From assembly GCA_964354135.1 (NCBI GenBank), contig CAYGZA010000003.1, positions 4,221 to 68,220 of the forward strand: a DNA stretch of 64,000 bases. The letters run 5' to 3'. Of the stretch, positions 19,214-29,233 are shown piece after piece. The notes under the pieces were generated by a model. It did not search any database. It was given only the letters and a program-made list of their open reading frames with translations, and was not told where the DNA came from. Origin of the DNA: CAYGZA01 sp964354135 (GTDB lineage: Bacteria; Planctomycetota; Planctomycetia; Pirellulales; Thermoguttaceae). A program made the position numbers and the translations under genes. How positions within the stretch are numbered: the stretch's first letter is position 1; the number at the start of each line of letters is the position of its first letter.

Positions 19214-21427
19214 TCATCCCCCCAAGCTCGCGAGGATCATGGCGATCAGCAGACCCAAACCTGCCGCCAGCGACAGGAGGCCGCCGAGCCTCGTAAGCCA
19301 AAGCTGCTTCCGCGAGGGAACGGTCGCCAGGAGCTGATCCAGCTTGCCTTCCCGGCGCATACGCTCGAGGAATTCCGGACGCTCCTCGCTCATTTCCTCT
19401 TCGCTCACCAAACCGACCAATATGGAGAGGTCCGCGGGGAACTTCTCCGGGCGGAAGTGCGTGCCGAAGAAATGAATGGCGAAGACGAACCCCGTGGCGA
19501 GGAGGGCCAACGTCGAGTGGATCACTTTGGCGAAGTTCAAGGTCATGCCGGGCAGGAAACTGCAGAAGAAATTGGGGAACCAGAGGATCAGCCCGGTCGT
19601 TCCGATGATGATCGTGTCCGCGCAGGCCCCCCAGAAATCGAACTTCTCCCAGTAGGCCCAGCGATCGAAGGTCGGTTTCCGCCCCAGGCCGAAGAACCAG
19701 CCGACCATCCTGCCGAAGTCCTTCACGTCGCGAAGGTTGGGCACGGGGGAATCCGGGCCAAAGATGAGCCGCAGCACCGATCGCTTCTCGCTGCGGCGGT
19801 TGCGGCAAGTGCGCCAAAAGTGGAGGACGTAGGCCGCCAAGCACCCGAAGGTCACCAGCCCGAAGATGCGGTGCCAGATGCTCGTGGATCCGAACCCCCC
19901 CAGGTAGAACGCCAAGTTCTTCGCCCAGCCGTCGTGACTGTACTTGAGCGGCAGCCCGGTCAAGGCCAGCCCCAGGAAGGAGATCAAGAGGCAAAGATGG
20001 GCCACGCGGTGGAACGGCACGAAACGCACGTAGGCCCGGGTGCCGGGCACCAGGCCGCGCGGACGCCTGTGGTTGAAGACGTCGACCAGCCCGCGCACAA
20101 ACCACAGGAACGAGTGGACGCCGAAAACGGAGAACGTCACCACGAGCAAGGTCAGGAGCACCATGTAAACCCAATACAAGAGCGGATTCCGCTCCGGATT
20201 GGTATGATCCGCGTGCGGATCGAAGTCCACGAAGTTGGCCGTCACGTGAACGTGGCACTTCCCGCACGTCTCCTGCCGGTTTTGTGGGGAGAGGTTGGAA
20301 TGGGGATTGGAAACGGAGAGGATCTCGTGGGCGCCGTGGCAGTCCGAGCACTTGGCGGCCGGGCCGAAACCGAGTTCGGTCAGTTCGCCGTGGACGCTCA
20401 TGGCGTAGTACTGGGAGAGGTTCCCGTGGCAGTTTCCGCAGCGATTCGGCAGTTGCTGGCGGAAGATGGCCGATTCCGGGTCGGCCAGGTCGTGGCCCAC
20501 GTGACAGTCGGTGCAGGTCGGCCTCTCCATGGTTTTCCCGCCGGGGGCGAGGCGATCGGCCGGTGTTCCCGGTCCCTTTCCGTTCCCATGGACGCTCTTT
20601 TGCAGCCGTTCCGCGATGAAGCGGTGGCACTTGCCGCAGGTCTCGGCAATGCGGGTGGGATGAACGCTGTTCCGCTTGTCATTCTTGTGATAGATGGCGT
20701 GGGCGCCGTGGCAGTTGGCGCAGGCCGGCGTGACCGAGAGCCCGGACTTGTAGAGCCCCTTGCCGTGTACGCTTGCCTTGTACGTGGCCAGGTGCTCTTG
20801 GTGGCACTGGCCGCAGGTCTCCACTTGATTGTCCAGGAAGACGGAAGAGCGATAGTCGAGCGCCGGGAGCAACTGGTGGGAGACCGTGCCGTGGCACTTG
20901 TCGCACGCCAGAGGCGTTCCCGCCGTGCCGTCGCCCTTTCGCTCCGCCTTGGCGTGCGCCTCCCCGATCTTCAACTCGAGGGACTGAGTCTGATGGCAGT
21001 GGGCGCAGAGCTTCTTGATTTCCTCCGGCCTGGCCCGGAAACCGTCTTCCAGGGCGTGGGCCACGTTGATCTTGTCGGTGTCGTGGTTGCCGCCGTGGCA
21101 ATCGTGGCAACCGACGCCCTTTTGGAAGTGGACGTCCTGCTTGAGTTTCTCCGCGGGGATGTAGAGCCGGCCCAACTTCGGATCTTTCGGGTCCATCTGC
21201 TCCGCGTTCGTGTGGCACTGGAAGCACATGCTGTCGTCCGGCTTGACGTGGGAGCCTTTGGGCGGCGGGAGTTTCGGTTGCGGGGCCGCAGCCGCCTCGC
21301 CCGGCGGACTCTTCGCCGGCGGCGCGGGGGCGGCCGCACCCGGCGCCGTCGCCTTCGGGGCAGCATCCTTCTTGGCAGGGCCTGCTGCCGGCGCTCCGAG
21401 CAGCAGAACGATCAGGAGCAGTTTCAT
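19214..21427 (-). CDS. Eleven-heme cytochrome c fused to membrane cytochrome b (CbcL-like)
   Basis: 737 aa from ATG at 21427 (signal MKLLLIVLLLGAPAAG). An Ala/Pro linker leads into a periplasmic domain with eleven CxxCH motifs (CFQCH through CGKCH). A multi-helix membrane domain follows (VYMVLLTLLVVTFSVFGVH, FHRVAHLCLLISFLG, WHRIFGLVTFGCLAAYVLHF, FAKVIHSTLALLATGFVF, AIHFFGTHFRPEKFP). The paired histidines fit a diheme HydC/FdnI-type cytochrome b. This architecture matches Geobacter CbcL, a quinol-oxidising inner-membrane cytochrome that has nine c hemes. Electrons from menaquinol would cross the b hemes to the c chain. It lies between the tetraheme and NapC-type genes on the same strand. Confidence 0.85.
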   Translation of the reverse strand: MKLLLIVLLLGAPAAGPAKKDAAPKATAPGAAAPAPPAKSPPGEAAAAPQPKLPPPKGSHVKPDDSMCFQCHTNAEQMDPKDPKLGRLYIPAEKLKQDVHFQKGVGCHDCHGGNHDTDKINVAHALEDGFRARPEEIKKLCAHCHQTQSLELKIGEAHAKAERKGDGTAGTPLACDKCHGTVSHQLLPALDYRSSVFLDNQVETCGQCHQEHLATYKASVHGKGLYKSGLSVTPACANCHGAHAIYHKNDKRNSVHPTRIAETCGKCHRFIAERLQKSVHGNGKGPGTPADRLAPGGKTMERPTCTDCHVGHDLADPESAIFRQQLPNRCGNCHGNLSQYYAMSVHGELTELGFGPAAKCSDCHGAHEILSVSNPHSNLSPQNRQETCGKCHVHVTANFVDFDPHADHTNPERNPLLYWVYMVLLTLLVVTFSVFGVHSFLWFVRGLVDVFNHRRPRGLVPGTRAYVRFVPFHRVAHLCLLISFLGLALTGLPLKYSHDGWAKNLAFYLGGFGSTSIWHRIFGLVTFGCLAAYVLHFWRTCRNRRSEKRSVLRLIFGPDSPVPNLRDVKDFGRMVGWFFGLGRKPTFDRWAYWEKFDFWGACADTIIIGTTGLILWFPNFFCSFLPGMTLNFAKVIHSTLALLATGFVFAIHFFGTHFRPEKFPADLSILVGLVSEEEMSEERPEFLERMRREGKLDQLLATVPSRKQLWLTRLGGLLSLAAGLGLLIAMILASLGG

Positions 21428-21809
21428 CGTGGTGGTTCCGAACGAGTTGTCGCGGAGGACAATGGCTTCATGGCGGGCGGCAAGAGATCGTGCCGACGCC
21501 GGCTCCACGCGGCCCCATGCTGTGAAAAAATAGCAGGGCCGCCCCCCGGCCACAAGGGCCGGCCGGGAGAACCTGCGGCGTCCTGCGCTCCGTGCCGGAC
21601 ACGGGAGGAAGGACTATCGCATCTCCCAGGGACCCGGGCCGCACCCGGCGCGAGATGCACCGGGGCAGAGGAGAACACCTGGGGAAAACAACCCGTTCCC
21701 CGTTGCCGCTGGCGGCTGCGGAGCACCACCGGCCAGGACCGAAGCGTCACGCTGGCCGGCGAGGTCCCAAGAACCGGACGATGACCGGCAACGGAGACGT
21801 TGCTCGGCG

Positions 21810-22349
21810 TTACTCCTTGTCGTACTTGGGGTGGTCCTTGTGTCCTTGAGTGGCGTGGCACCGGTGGCAAATGGTGCCCGGAAGGATCTTGTAGATCGAA
21901 TCTCGCGCCGTCTTGTCCTCTTCTTCGCTCAGTTTCTTCTTCTGGGCATACTTCTTGCAGATTTCCTCGTGCTTGCTGCCGGGTCCATGGCAGGCCTCGC
22001 AGGTCGTGCCCTTCAGGTTGGCCGAGGATGCCTCGTCCTTGAAGCCGGTGGGTTGTCCGTAACCGGTCGTGTGGCATTTGATGCACTCGGGGTCTGCTTT
22101 GTATTTGGCAGGAACGCTTTCCCATGCTTCCTTGGCGTGCTTGGTCTTCTTCCAAGCCATGTACTGCTTGAAGTGGCAAGCAGAGCACTGCTTGGCGCCG
22201 GTGTACGTTTGGCCTTCCGGTGGAGCCGGCTCCGGAGCCGCTGCAGCCTGCTCCGGGGGCTGCGAGTTCACGTTGGTCACAACCAGGGCCGACGCCGCGC
22301 ACACTACGGCGCCCACAACCGCGGCAACAATCGCTCGCGACAACTTCAT
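21810..22349 (-). CDS. Periplasmic tetraheme cytochrome c (c554-like)
   Basis: 179 aa. An N-terminal hydrophobic segment (AIVAAVVGAVVCAASALVV) acts as signal or anchor. After a Pro/Ala spacer come four CxxCH motifs: CSACH at about residue 54, then CIKCH, CEACH and CHRCH. The spacing and the TGYGQPTGF / CHGPGSKHEE elements resemble the cytochrome c554 family. A small soluble or tethered cytochrome like this could shuttle electrons between the inner-membrane modules and the outer-membrane conduit; that role is inferred. It is the first gene of the minus-strand cytochrome operon and diverges from the Rieske gene. Confidence 0.85.
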   Translation of the reverse strand: MKLSRAIVAAVVGAVVCAASALVVTNVNSQPPEQAAAAPEPAPPEGQTYTGAKQCSACHFKQYMAWKKTKHAKEAWESVPAKYKADPECIKCHTTGYGQPTGFKDEASSANLKGTTCEACHGPGSKHEEICKKYAQKKKLSEEEDKTARDSIYKILPGTICHRCHATQGHKDHPKYDKE

Positions 22350-22847
22350 GACGATTCTCTCCTTCCCCTCGTGGTAACACTACCAGTCACAACGGCAGCC
22401 TCAAGCGATGGAGCGGAAACCCCGTGTTCGACTGCCGCGCTCGTCCTCCGCCCCGCTTCCCCACTTCGGCCGACATGCGGTCGCCCTGCCGGAATCGCCG
22501 ACGAGCAACCCTGTTGGCGCTTCGCACCGAATAAACGTAGTCCGGCTTGCCCGGCCCGTCAACAGCCGGCGGACCTTGTTCTTGCCGAATCATCCGGATT
22601 GCGGGCAGAATTCGCGGAACTGCCTCATAAGTGCGCGACGCATAATCGCAAGGATAGCGATTTGGCAAAGTTGCAATGTCCACTTGGCTAGTTATGGATT
22701 CCCGCGTTTTGGGCCCCGCGCACCGATTCACCCCCACTCTGGTGCCCACGTTTGACACGACCCCGCCAATTTGGTATAGACTCGCAGGGCCATGAATTCG
22801 TGAGACGCTCTCTTGAATAAGGCCCTGGTTGACTGGGGAAAGTGGTC
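22350..22847. other. Divergent promoter region between two cytochrome operons
   Basis: About 500 bp between the tetraheme gene (minus) and the Rieske gene (plus). The frames here carry no recognisable protein. The right part contains a strong sigma70-type promoter for the plus-strand operon; I could not assign a clear promoter on the minus strand. Confidence 0.4.
22752..22780 (+). promoter_or_regulatory. Sigma70-type promoter for the Rieske/cytochrome b operon
   Basis: TTGACA at 22752-22757 (perfect -35), a 17-base spacer, then TATAGA at 22775-22780. Transcription would begin near 22787, about 60 bases before the Rieske start codon. Confidence 0.6.
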
Positions 22848-23333
22848 ATGTCGCAAGCACCCGAGTCGTTGGCCCGTCGCCGGTGGCTCCTCCGCACGCT
22901 CCAGGCGAGCGTTGTAGCTACGCTGGGGGCCTTGTTCTATCCCGTGGTCCGGTTTCTCCTGCCCCGGCAGGCCACCACCTCGGGGGCACAGGAGGTGGTC
23001 GCTCCGTATCGGGTGAACGAGCTTCGCCCGGATGCCGAGGGCCGCTGGCCATCGCCCTTCGACTTCGGCGGCAAACCGTGTCTGGTGATTCGGACGCCGA
23101 CCGGAGAGATCAAGGCATTCAATGCGGTCTGCACCCACGTGGACTGCACCGTGGAATACCGCGACGATAAGGGCGACATCTTCTGCAACTGCCACAACGG
23201 CGTTTACGATTTGAACGGGACCAACATCTCGGGTCCGCCGCCCCGGCCGCTGGAGGTCTACAAGGTGACCCTGCGCAGCACCCCGGGAAAGCCGCCCGGG
23301 CAGGAGGAGATCATTGTCTCCCGGAGTGCCTGA
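22848..23333 (+). CDS. Rieske [2Fe-2S] protein of a bc-type complex
   Basis: 161 aa. ATG at 22848 is preferred over an in-frame GTG six bases earlier, with GGGGAA about 8-10 bases upstream. RRRWLLR precedes a single N-terminal helix ([17 protein letters not shown]), the usual Tat-targeted, membrane-anchored form. Cluster ligands are Cys95, His97, Cys113 and His116 in CTHVDC and CNCHNG; Cys100 and Cys115 are positioned for the stabilising disulfide. The protein would take electrons from quinol at the Qo site of the cytochrome b encoded next. The cytochrome b gene starts within or just after its stop codon. Confidence 0.93.
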   Translation: MSQAPESLARRRWLLRTLQASVVATLGALFYPVVRFLLPRQATTSGAQEVVAPYRVNELRPDAEGRWPSPFDFGGKPCLVIRTPTGEIKAFNAVCTHVDCTVEYRDDKGDIFCNCHNGVYDLNGTNISGPPPRPLEVYKVTLRSTPGKPPGQEEIIVSRSA

Positions 23334-23337
23334 CGAC

Positions 23338-24435
23338 ATGCCGAAGGACGCAGCACCGAAGGGGCCCGTGACGGCCTTTTTCGTCGAACGGCTCGGGCTG
23401 GAGGGCCTTCAGGCCCTGGCCGCCAAGAAGCACGTCCCCATCCATTCGACGACCATCTTCTACTTCCTGGGCGGGATGGCGCTCTTCCTGTTCGCCATTC
23501 AAGTGATCACCGGCTGCCTTCTTTCCCTCTACTACAAACCGTCGCCGGACCAGGCCTTCGAGAGCGTCCGGGCCATCATGACGGAGGTGGACTACGGCTG
23601 GCTGATCCGCTCGATCCACTCCTGGAGCGCCAACCTGCTGGTGGGAATACTCTTCCTCCACCTGTTGACTACCTACGTGATGCGCGCCTATCGGCGGCCG
23701 CGGGAGATCACGTGGATCACCGGGTTCCTGCTGCTGGTCATCTTCCTGGCCTTTGGCTTCAGCGGGTACTTGCTCCCCTGGAACCAGTTGGCGTTTTTCG
23801 CCACGAAGGTCGGGACGAAGATTGTGGAAGCGGTGCCCTTGGTAGGCAAGCAACTGCTCCTCTTGGCGCGAAGTGGTGAGAACGTGACCGGCGACACGCT
23901 GGCCCGGTTCTACGCGCTGCACGTGGTCATCTTGCCTTTGGCGACGATTGCCCTCTTGGGGATCCACCTGTTCCTCGTGCAGAAACACGGCATGAGCATT
24001 CCGGATCGGGTGCTCGAAGAGCGCGGCGGCGAGGAGAAAGTGCCTTCCATGCCCTTCGTGCCGCATTTCCTGCTTCGCGACATGGTGGGGTGGTACCTCG
24101 CCCTCGGGATTCTGGCGGTCCTGGCGGCGTTGTTCCCCTGGGAGCTCGGAGAGAAACTGACGGACCCCTTCGCCTCCACCCCGGAAGGGATCAAGCCGGA
24201 GTGGTACTTCCTGTTCATGTTTCAAGCGCTCAAGAAGCTCCCCGCCCACATTTTGGGGATTGAAGGCGAGATCGTCGGGGTGCTCTTCTTCGGTTTTGTG
24301 GGCCTGGTCGTCCTATTGGTGCCGTTCCTGGATCGCGGCGGCGCCGGAGGGCGCACCCGCCGGGTCCTGAACGTCCTGGCTGCGGCGGCGGTGATCTTCT
24401 TCATTGTCATGACCGCCTGGGGGTTGTTGGAATGA
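23338..24435 (+). CDS. Cytochrome b of a quinol:cytochrome c oxidoreductase
   Basis: 365 aa with about eight membrane helices in one chain (cytochrome b6 plus subunit IV regions fused). Two His pairs for the b hemes are visible, in [17 protein letters not shown] and [20 protein letters not shown], and the Qo-site motif is PEWY in [12 protein letters not shown]. It is close to the fused cytochrome b size. I start at ATG 23338; a TTG at 23314, inside the Rieske gene, has a better-placed AGGAGG and would add eight residues. There is no cytochrome c1 gene: the next gene, overlapping by ATGA, encodes a nine-heme cytochrome that probably replaces it. Confidence 0.92.
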   Translation: MPKDAAPKGPVTAFFVERLGLEGLQALAAKKHVPIHSTTIFYFLGGMALFLFAIQVITGCLLSLYYKPSPDQAFESVRAIMTEVDYGWLIRSIHSWSANLLVGILFLHLLTTYVMRAYRRPREITWITGFLLLVIFLAFGFSGYLLPWNQLAFFATKVGTKIVEAVPLVGKQLLLLARSGENVTGDTLARFYALHVVILPLATIALLGIHLFLVQKHGMSIPDRVLEERGGEEKVPSMPFVPHFLLRDMVGWYLALGILAVLAALFPWELGEKLTDPFASTPEGIKPEWYFLFMFQALKKLPAHILGIEGEIVGVLFFGFVGLVVLLVPFLDRGGAGGRTRRVLNVLAAAAVIFFIVMTAWGLLE

Positions 24436-25835
24436 TCGCGCTTGTGAGAAGACTTCTGCCGATCCTGCTGATCGTCGCCTCGGTCGCGATCGCCGCCGCC
24501 GGCGCCGACGAGAAGAAGGCCCCTGCCAAGCCGGCCCTCGAGACAAAGGCCGCTGAGAAAAAGGCCCCCGCGAAACCGGCCGCCGCCAAGCCGGCAACGG
24601 AGGAAAACTACTGCATTTCGTGCCACGGCGAGTCGGATCTCTGGGAAGGCGAACAGCGACGACTCTACGTCACCACGAAGGATCTGGCCGGCGACATCCA
24701 TTGGCAGAAAGGGCTCCGCTGCCAGGATTGCCACGGCGGTGACCCCAAAGAGTCGGACTTCATTAAGGCCCACTCTCAAGACGCCGGCTTCCGCTCCATC
24801 AAACTCAAGAAGGATATCCCGAAGTTCTGCGGCGATTGCCACTCCAACATCAAGTACATGAAACAGTATCAGCCTTCGCCGCGAACGGACCAGTTGGCCG
24901 AGTACGTGACCAGCGGCCACGGACAGGCTCTTCAGAAGACCGGAGACGAGAAGGTCGCCACCTGCACCTCCTGCCACGGCCACCACGACGTCCGCAAGGT
25001 GATGGACCTCGAGTCGCCCGTCTATCCCACGCGCTTGGCGAAGACCTGCGCGAAGTGCCACTCAGACCCCAAACTCATGGCGGACCGCCAATACCACGGC
25101 CGTCCCCTGGGCCACGACCAGCTCGAGCGATGGCAAAAGAGCGTTCACGCCAAGGCCCTACTCGAAAAAGGCGACCTGAGCGCCCCGACCTGCAACGACT
25201 GCCATGGGAACCATGGCGCCCTGCCACCCCAGGTGGGGACTGTGGCCAACGCGTGCGGCACCTGCCACGGCAAGGTGGCGAAGCTCTTCTCCGAGACCCG
25301 CATGAAGCACCGGTTCGAGAAACTGGAGCTTCCCGGATGCGCCGCCTGTCACGGGGAGCATGACATCGTGATGCCTTCCGACCCAGAGAAGATGCTGGGG
25401 ATGGATAACGGCGCGGCCTGCGTTCGCTGCCATGCTAAAGGGGAGTACGGTGCCACAATAGCCGGCGCCGGAACCGCAACGGCGATGCGGACTGAGCTGG
25501 AGGGCCTCAAACGGCAGATCGCCAGCACGAAGGAGATCGTCGCCAGGGCGGCACGCCTCGGAATGGAGGTCCGCGGCCCGAGTTATGACCTGCGAAAGGC
25601 ATTCGACTCCCTAACCAACGCCCGAGTTCTCGTCCACAGTTTCGCACTCAAGCCAGTCAAGGCGAGCCTTGCCGAGGGGATGGAGGTGGCCATCCAGGTG
25701 CAAGAAAAGGCGCAGGAAGCCCTCCACGAGTACGACGCCCGGAGAATCTGGCTGGCCGCGTCCCTCGCACCTATTCTTTTGGTGATTGTCCTGCTCCTGC
25801 GTTACATCCGCGCTTTGTCGGCTCCCACCATGTAA
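24432..25835 (+). CDS. Nine-heme membrane-anchored cytochrome c, probable c1 substitute
   Basis: 467 aa. A signal or anchor segment ([18 protein letters not shown]) is followed by a Lys/Ala/Pro linker, nine CxxCH motifs between about residues 60 and 335, a helical, possibly coiled-coil stretch ([20 protein letters not shown]), and a C-terminal helix ([19 protein letters not shown]). Its start overlaps the cytochrome b stop by ATGA, so the two are translationally coupled. In this position it would accept electrons from the Rieske protein. Multiheme proteins of this kind accompany bc-type complexes such as Geobacter CbcBA, where the partner has seven hemes. Confidence 0.88.
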   Translation: MIALVRRLLPILLIVASVAIAAAGADEKKAPAKPALETKAAEKKAPAKPAAAKPATEENYCISCHGESDLWEGEQRRLYVTTKDLAGDIHWQKGLRCQDCHGGDPKESDFIKAHSQDAGFRSIKLKKDIPKFCGDCHSNIKYMKQYQPSPRTDQLAEYVTSGHGQALQKTGDEKVATCTSCHGHHDVRKVMDLESPVYPTRLAKTCAKCHSDPKLMADRQYHGRPLGHDQLERWQKSVHAKALLEKGDLSAPTCNDCHGNHGALPPQVGTVANACGTCHGKVAKLFSETRMKHRFEKLELPGCAACHGEHDIVMPSDPEKMLGMDNGAACVRCHAKGEYGATIAGAGTATAMRTELEGLKRQIASTKEIVARAARLGMEVRGPSYDLRKAFDSLTNARVLVHSFALKPVKASLAEGMEVAIQVQEKAQEALHEYDARRIWLAASLAPILLVIVLLLRYIRALSAPTM

Positions 25836-25992
25836 ACGGTGGGGTCTCCGCCGGCACGGCCGCTCACAGTTCGCAAGAGGGGGGACTTTGGCTCGCTTGT
25901 TGCGGGGTATCTTGGCCCGCGAATCGCTGTATGTCACTAGACCAGTGACTTTTGAGGGGCAGGGCAAGAACTGACGGTCACCGCTATCCTCC

Positions 25993-26021
25993 TTGACTCA
26001 TTTCGAACTATCGCCTATGCT
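25993..26021 (+). promoter_or_regulatory. Putative sigma70 promoter for the Qrc/ACIII-like operon
   Basis: TTGACT, a 17-base spacer and TATGCT, in the 292-bp gap before the seven-heme gene. Transcription would start near 26028, leaving a leader of about 100 bases. Confidence 0.4.
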
Positions 26022-26127
26022 CAATTCTAATGCCACCTGCCTCGCCAGCCTATTGTTGACCTTCCAAGTGAATTATTGCAACCTCACCGGCAGGCGGGGT
26101 TGACCGATAACGCAGCCCACGCTCCGG

Positions 26128-26838
26128 ATGGCTTTCTCGACTTTCCTGATCTTCTTGGGCGCGTTGGCGTTCCTCGTCATCTCCACGCCGTCCCCGCCAC
26201 CGTCGCAGCCGATCGAGTTCAGCCACAAGGCGCACCTGGACTACTTCCAGGACGGCCGTCACCGCCGCTCGATGATCTCCATGCACGAGGAAATGATGAA
26301 GAAGGATCAACTGTGGGAGCAGGACACCATGAAGCAACTCGAGGAGGGCGGGTGTATTGGCTGTCACAGGGACTTCGACCAGAACGCCCCGGATCTGGCC
26401 AAGCTCAGCCGTTGCGGAGAATGCCACCGGGCCTTCCTCGATCGCGACTGGCAGAGTCGCAAGGACCAGAAGCCCTGCATGGGCTGCCACAACGCGGCCG
26501 GCGAATCTCCGCAGGCGTCGGTTCTGAACACCAACACGTGTGCCGCATGTCATCTCCCGCCGCTCGGGGCCGATCGCGAGGAGACGAAGCTCGCCGACTG
26601 CATCAAGCAGGGGAAAACGATCCCCTGGGCGCGGGTCTACGATTACCTGCCGGGTGAGATCATCTTCTCGCACGAGCGGCACGTTGAGCTGGGACGCGTG
26701 AGGTGCCAGGAGTGCCACGGCGCGGTCGAGCGGGCCGAGCGGCCCCTCTCCCTGGAGGTGAAGCTGAGCATGGAGGATTGCATGAGCTGCCATGAGGCTA
26801 CCGGGGCGAACAACGATTGCCTGGCGTGCCACAAGTAG
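26128..26838 (+). CDS. Seven-heme membrane-anchored cytochrome c (QrcA/ActA-like)
   Basis: 236 aa. An N-terminal helix (MAFSTFLIFLGALAFLVIS) lacks an obvious cleavage site and probably anchors the protein. Seven CxxCH motifs follow (CIGCH, CGECH, CMGCH, CAACH, CQECH, CMSCH, CLACH), with IEFSHKAH and IIFSHERHVELG, the distal-His motifs of cytochrome c3/c7 folds. It heads an operon with a MopB protein, a four-cluster ferredoxin and an NrfD protein, the same four-part set as Desulfovibrio QrcABCD (QrcA has six hemes) and related to alternative complex III. It would be the cytochrome subunit that exchanges electrons with periplasmic carriers. The ribosome site is weak. Confidence 0.88.
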   Translation: MAFSTFLIFLGALAFLVISTPSPPPSQPIEFSHKAHLDYFQDGRHRRSMISMHEEMMKKDQLWEQDTMKQLEEGGCIGCHRDFDQNAPDLAKLSRCGECHRAFLDRDWQSRKDQKPCMGCHNAAGESPQASVLNTNTCAACHLPPLGADREETKLADCIKQGKTIPWARVYDYLPGEIIFSHERHVELGRVRCQECHGAVERAERPLSLEVKLSMEDCMSCHEATGANNDCLACHK

Positions 26839-26854
26839 TTTCGGAAACCGCGAC

Positions 26855-29233
26855 ATGAAGATCAGCCGCAGGGAGTTTGTCGGTTTGGGGTTGGCCGCCG
26901 GCGCGGCCGCCGCCACCTCGGGCTGCCGACCGGTCTTCCTGACCCAGGCCCTGGGTCGAGCCGGGACCGGCAAACGCCCGACGGGACCGATCAAGTGGGT
27001 CCCTAGCGCCTGCCTTCAGTGCCCCGCCGGCTGCGGAATCCGGGTGAAGACCATCGCGGGCAACGCCATCAAGATCGAGGGAAACCCGCTGCATCCTCTC
27101 AACGGGAACCCGCTTGATCCTATCAAGGGGGGCCGCCTTTGTCCCAGGGGCCAGGCGGGACTCCAGGTGCTGTACGACCCCGACCGCATCCAGGGGCCCA
27201 TGAGGCGGGATCGGGGCACGGGGAAATGGCAGAGCATCTCGTGGGAGGAGGCCGTCGCCGAAGTCGCGGGGCGTCTCGCGAAAATCCGTCGGGAGGAGGG
27301 GCCGCACACGGTCGCCATCATGGGCGGGCAATACCGAGGACACATGCGGGAACTCTTCAGTCGGTTCGCCCGCAGCTACGGGACGCCTAACGAAATCGAC
27401 GGCGGATCGTTCGGTTCGGCCAGCATCGCGCTGGCCCACGATCTGACCCAAGGCGTCGGCGGTCATGTCGCCTATGATTGGGAGAACGCCGACTACGTGA
27501 TCTCATTCGGCGCCAGCCTCATTGAGACCTTCCAGCCGACGGTCTACGTTCAGCGGATGGTCGCGCACATGCGGAGGGGCCGCCCCGGAAGGCGGGGAAA
27601 GATCGTCACCGTGGACCCGCGGCTCTCGGTCACTGCCTCGAAGTCGGACGAGTGGGTTCCCATCCGGCCGGGCACCGATGGAGCCCTGGCGCTGGGCATG
27701 GCAGTGGTCCTCGTTCGGAACGGACTTCACGACAAGCGCTTCGTCGAAGCACATACGGCCGGCTTCGATGCGTGGAAGAAGAACGTGCTCGACGAGGTAT
27801 CGCTCGACTTTGTCGCCAAGGAGACGGGCGTTCCCGCCGATACGATCGAGCGACTGGGGCGGGAATTCGCCGAGAGACGTCCCTCCTTCGCCGTGGGCGG
27901 AGGCGGCGCCGGCAGGCACGCCAACGGCCTCTACAACCTGATGGCGATCCATTGCCTCAACGCACTGGTGGGCGCCATCGACTCGCCCGGCGGGGTGATC
28001 GTACAGGAGGATCCTCCGTTCACGTTCGAAGCATGGCCGGCGGTTGCGCCCGACGGAATCGCCGAGCGCGGGCTGTCCGCGCTTCGGCTTGACGGCGCCG
28101 GGACCTCGCGGTTTCCGCTGGCCCGGAGCGTGCCCTCCGCGGTTGCCGAGGCGATCCTCGGCAAGAGCCCCTACGGGGTCAGCGCCGTGCTCGTGTACGA
28201 CACGAATCCGCTCTTCTCCAACCCCGGCCCGAAGAGTTTCCGGGAGGCATTTGAGAACGTTCCCTTCGTGGTCAGCTTTTCGTCGTTCATGGATGACACC
28301 ACTGCGACGGCTGATCTGGTTCTGCCCGACCACACCTACCTGGAGCGCTTACAACTGGACGTGCCGGCAACCGGCGTGGGGGTCCCGATCTTGACGCTGC
28401 GCCAGCCGGTGGTCGAGCCGCTGTACAACACCCGGAACACCGGGGACGTGCTCATCCGGATTGCCAAGGCCATGGGTGGCCCCGTTAGCGCCGCCTTCCC
28501 GTGGGCTGACTACGAGAAGGCCGTGAGATCGACGCTCGGCGGTCCGGCCAAGGCCGCCTCGCTCAGTCCGGACGCGTTCTGGAAGAAGCTCGTGGACGAC
28601 GGCGTGTGGTCGGGGCGGCGCTCCAAAGAGGGGGAGGGGGCAAGGACGTACCGAACGCCGTCGGGAAAGTTCGAGTTCGTGAGCGGCCTGATGAGGGCGC
28701 GACTTACCGCGGTTGCCGCCGCGGAAGGGAAAGGGGTGGACGACCTCGTGGCGGAGTTGGGGACCCAGGCGCGGGGCGAGAAGGTCTTCATGCCCCACTA
28801 CGAGAGCGCAGGCAAAGCGGCCGACGACGGGCCTTTTCCCCTGTACCTCAACGTCTACAAGACGATGACGCACGCCGAGAGGTCCGGCACCAACCAGCCC
28901 TGGCTCCAGGAATCCTACGGCGTGCAGCTTAACGAGTTCTGGGGGCCGTGGGCGGAGATCAACCACGAGACCGCTCGTGAGCATGGAATCCGGGACGGGG
29001 ACATGATCTGGCTCGAATCGGCGGCGGGCAAGATCGAGGTGAAGGCAAGAGTATTCGAAGGGGCCATGCCTGGCGTGGTGAGCATGCCCTTCGAGTACGG
29101 CCACGTGGCCGGGGGCCGGTGGGCGGAACACCGCGGGGTCAATCCGAACGATATCACCCACGCCGTACACGACCCGCTCTCTGGCGCGGTCTCGCGCTCG
29201 GCCACCAGGGTAAGGATTAGGACTCGCGCATGA
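26855..29233 (+). CDS. Molybdopterin-oxidoreductase-like subunit (QrcB/ActB-type), Tat-exported
   Basis: 792 aa from ATG at 26855, giving a Tat signal (ISRREFVGLGLAAGAAAATSGC, also a possible lipobox). A [4Fe-4S] motif CLQCPAGCG...CPRGQ is near residues 50-105. The MopB fold continues with the substrate-binding and C-terminal domains (NINHET-type region ending in VSMPFEYGHVAGG). Where catalytic family members such as PhsA/PsrA carry the metal-ligand Cys, this protein has DGGSFGSASIALAHDL, with Gly aligned by eye. QrcB and ActB likewise lack the metal cofactor and act as structural electron relays. It overlaps the next gene by ATGA. A true Mo/W enzyme cannot be excluded. Confidence 0.85.
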   Translation: MKISRREFVGLGLAAGAAAATSGCRPVFLTQALGRAGTGKRPTGPIKWVPSACLQCPAGCGIRVKTIAGNAIKIEGNPLHPLNGNPLDPIKGGRLCPRGQAGLQVLYDPDRIQGPMRRDRGTGKWQSISWEEAVAEVAGRLAKIRREEGPHTVAIMGGQYRGHMRELFSRFARSYGTPNEIDGGSFGSASIALAHDLTQGVGGHVAYDWENADYVISFGASLIETFQPTVYVQRMVAHMRRGRPGRRGKIVTVDPRLSVTASKSDEWVPIRPGTDGALALGMAVVLVRNGLHDKRFVEAHTAGFDAWKKNVLDEVSLDFVAKETGVPADTIERLGREFAERRPSFAVGGGGAGRHANGLYNLMAIHCLNALVGAIDSPGGVIVQEDPPFTFEAWPAVAPDGIAERGLSALRLDGAGTSRFPLARSVPSAVAEAILGKSPYGVSAVLVYDTNPLFSNPGPKSFREAFENVPFVVSFSSFMDDTTATADLVLPDHTYLERLQLDVPATGVGVPILTLRQPVVEPLYNTRNTGDVLIRIAKAMGGPVSAAFPWADYEKAVRSTLGGPAKAASLSPDAFWKKLVDDGVWSGRRSKEGEGARTYRTPSGKFEFVSGLMRARLTAVAAAEGKGVDDLVAELGTQARGEKVFMPHYESAGKAADDGPFPLYLNVYKTMTHAERSGTNQPWLQESYGVQLNEFWGPWAEINHETAREHGIRDGDMIWLESAAGKIEVKARVFEGAMPGVVSMPFEYGHVAGGRWAEHRGVNPNDITHAVHDPLSGAVSRSATRVRIRTRA

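Noticed and set aside
26787..26860. Earlier start of the MopB gene at 26792
   Set aside because: It would overlap the seven-heme gene and displace the Tat signal from the N-terminus; ATG at 26855 places the twin arginines correctly.
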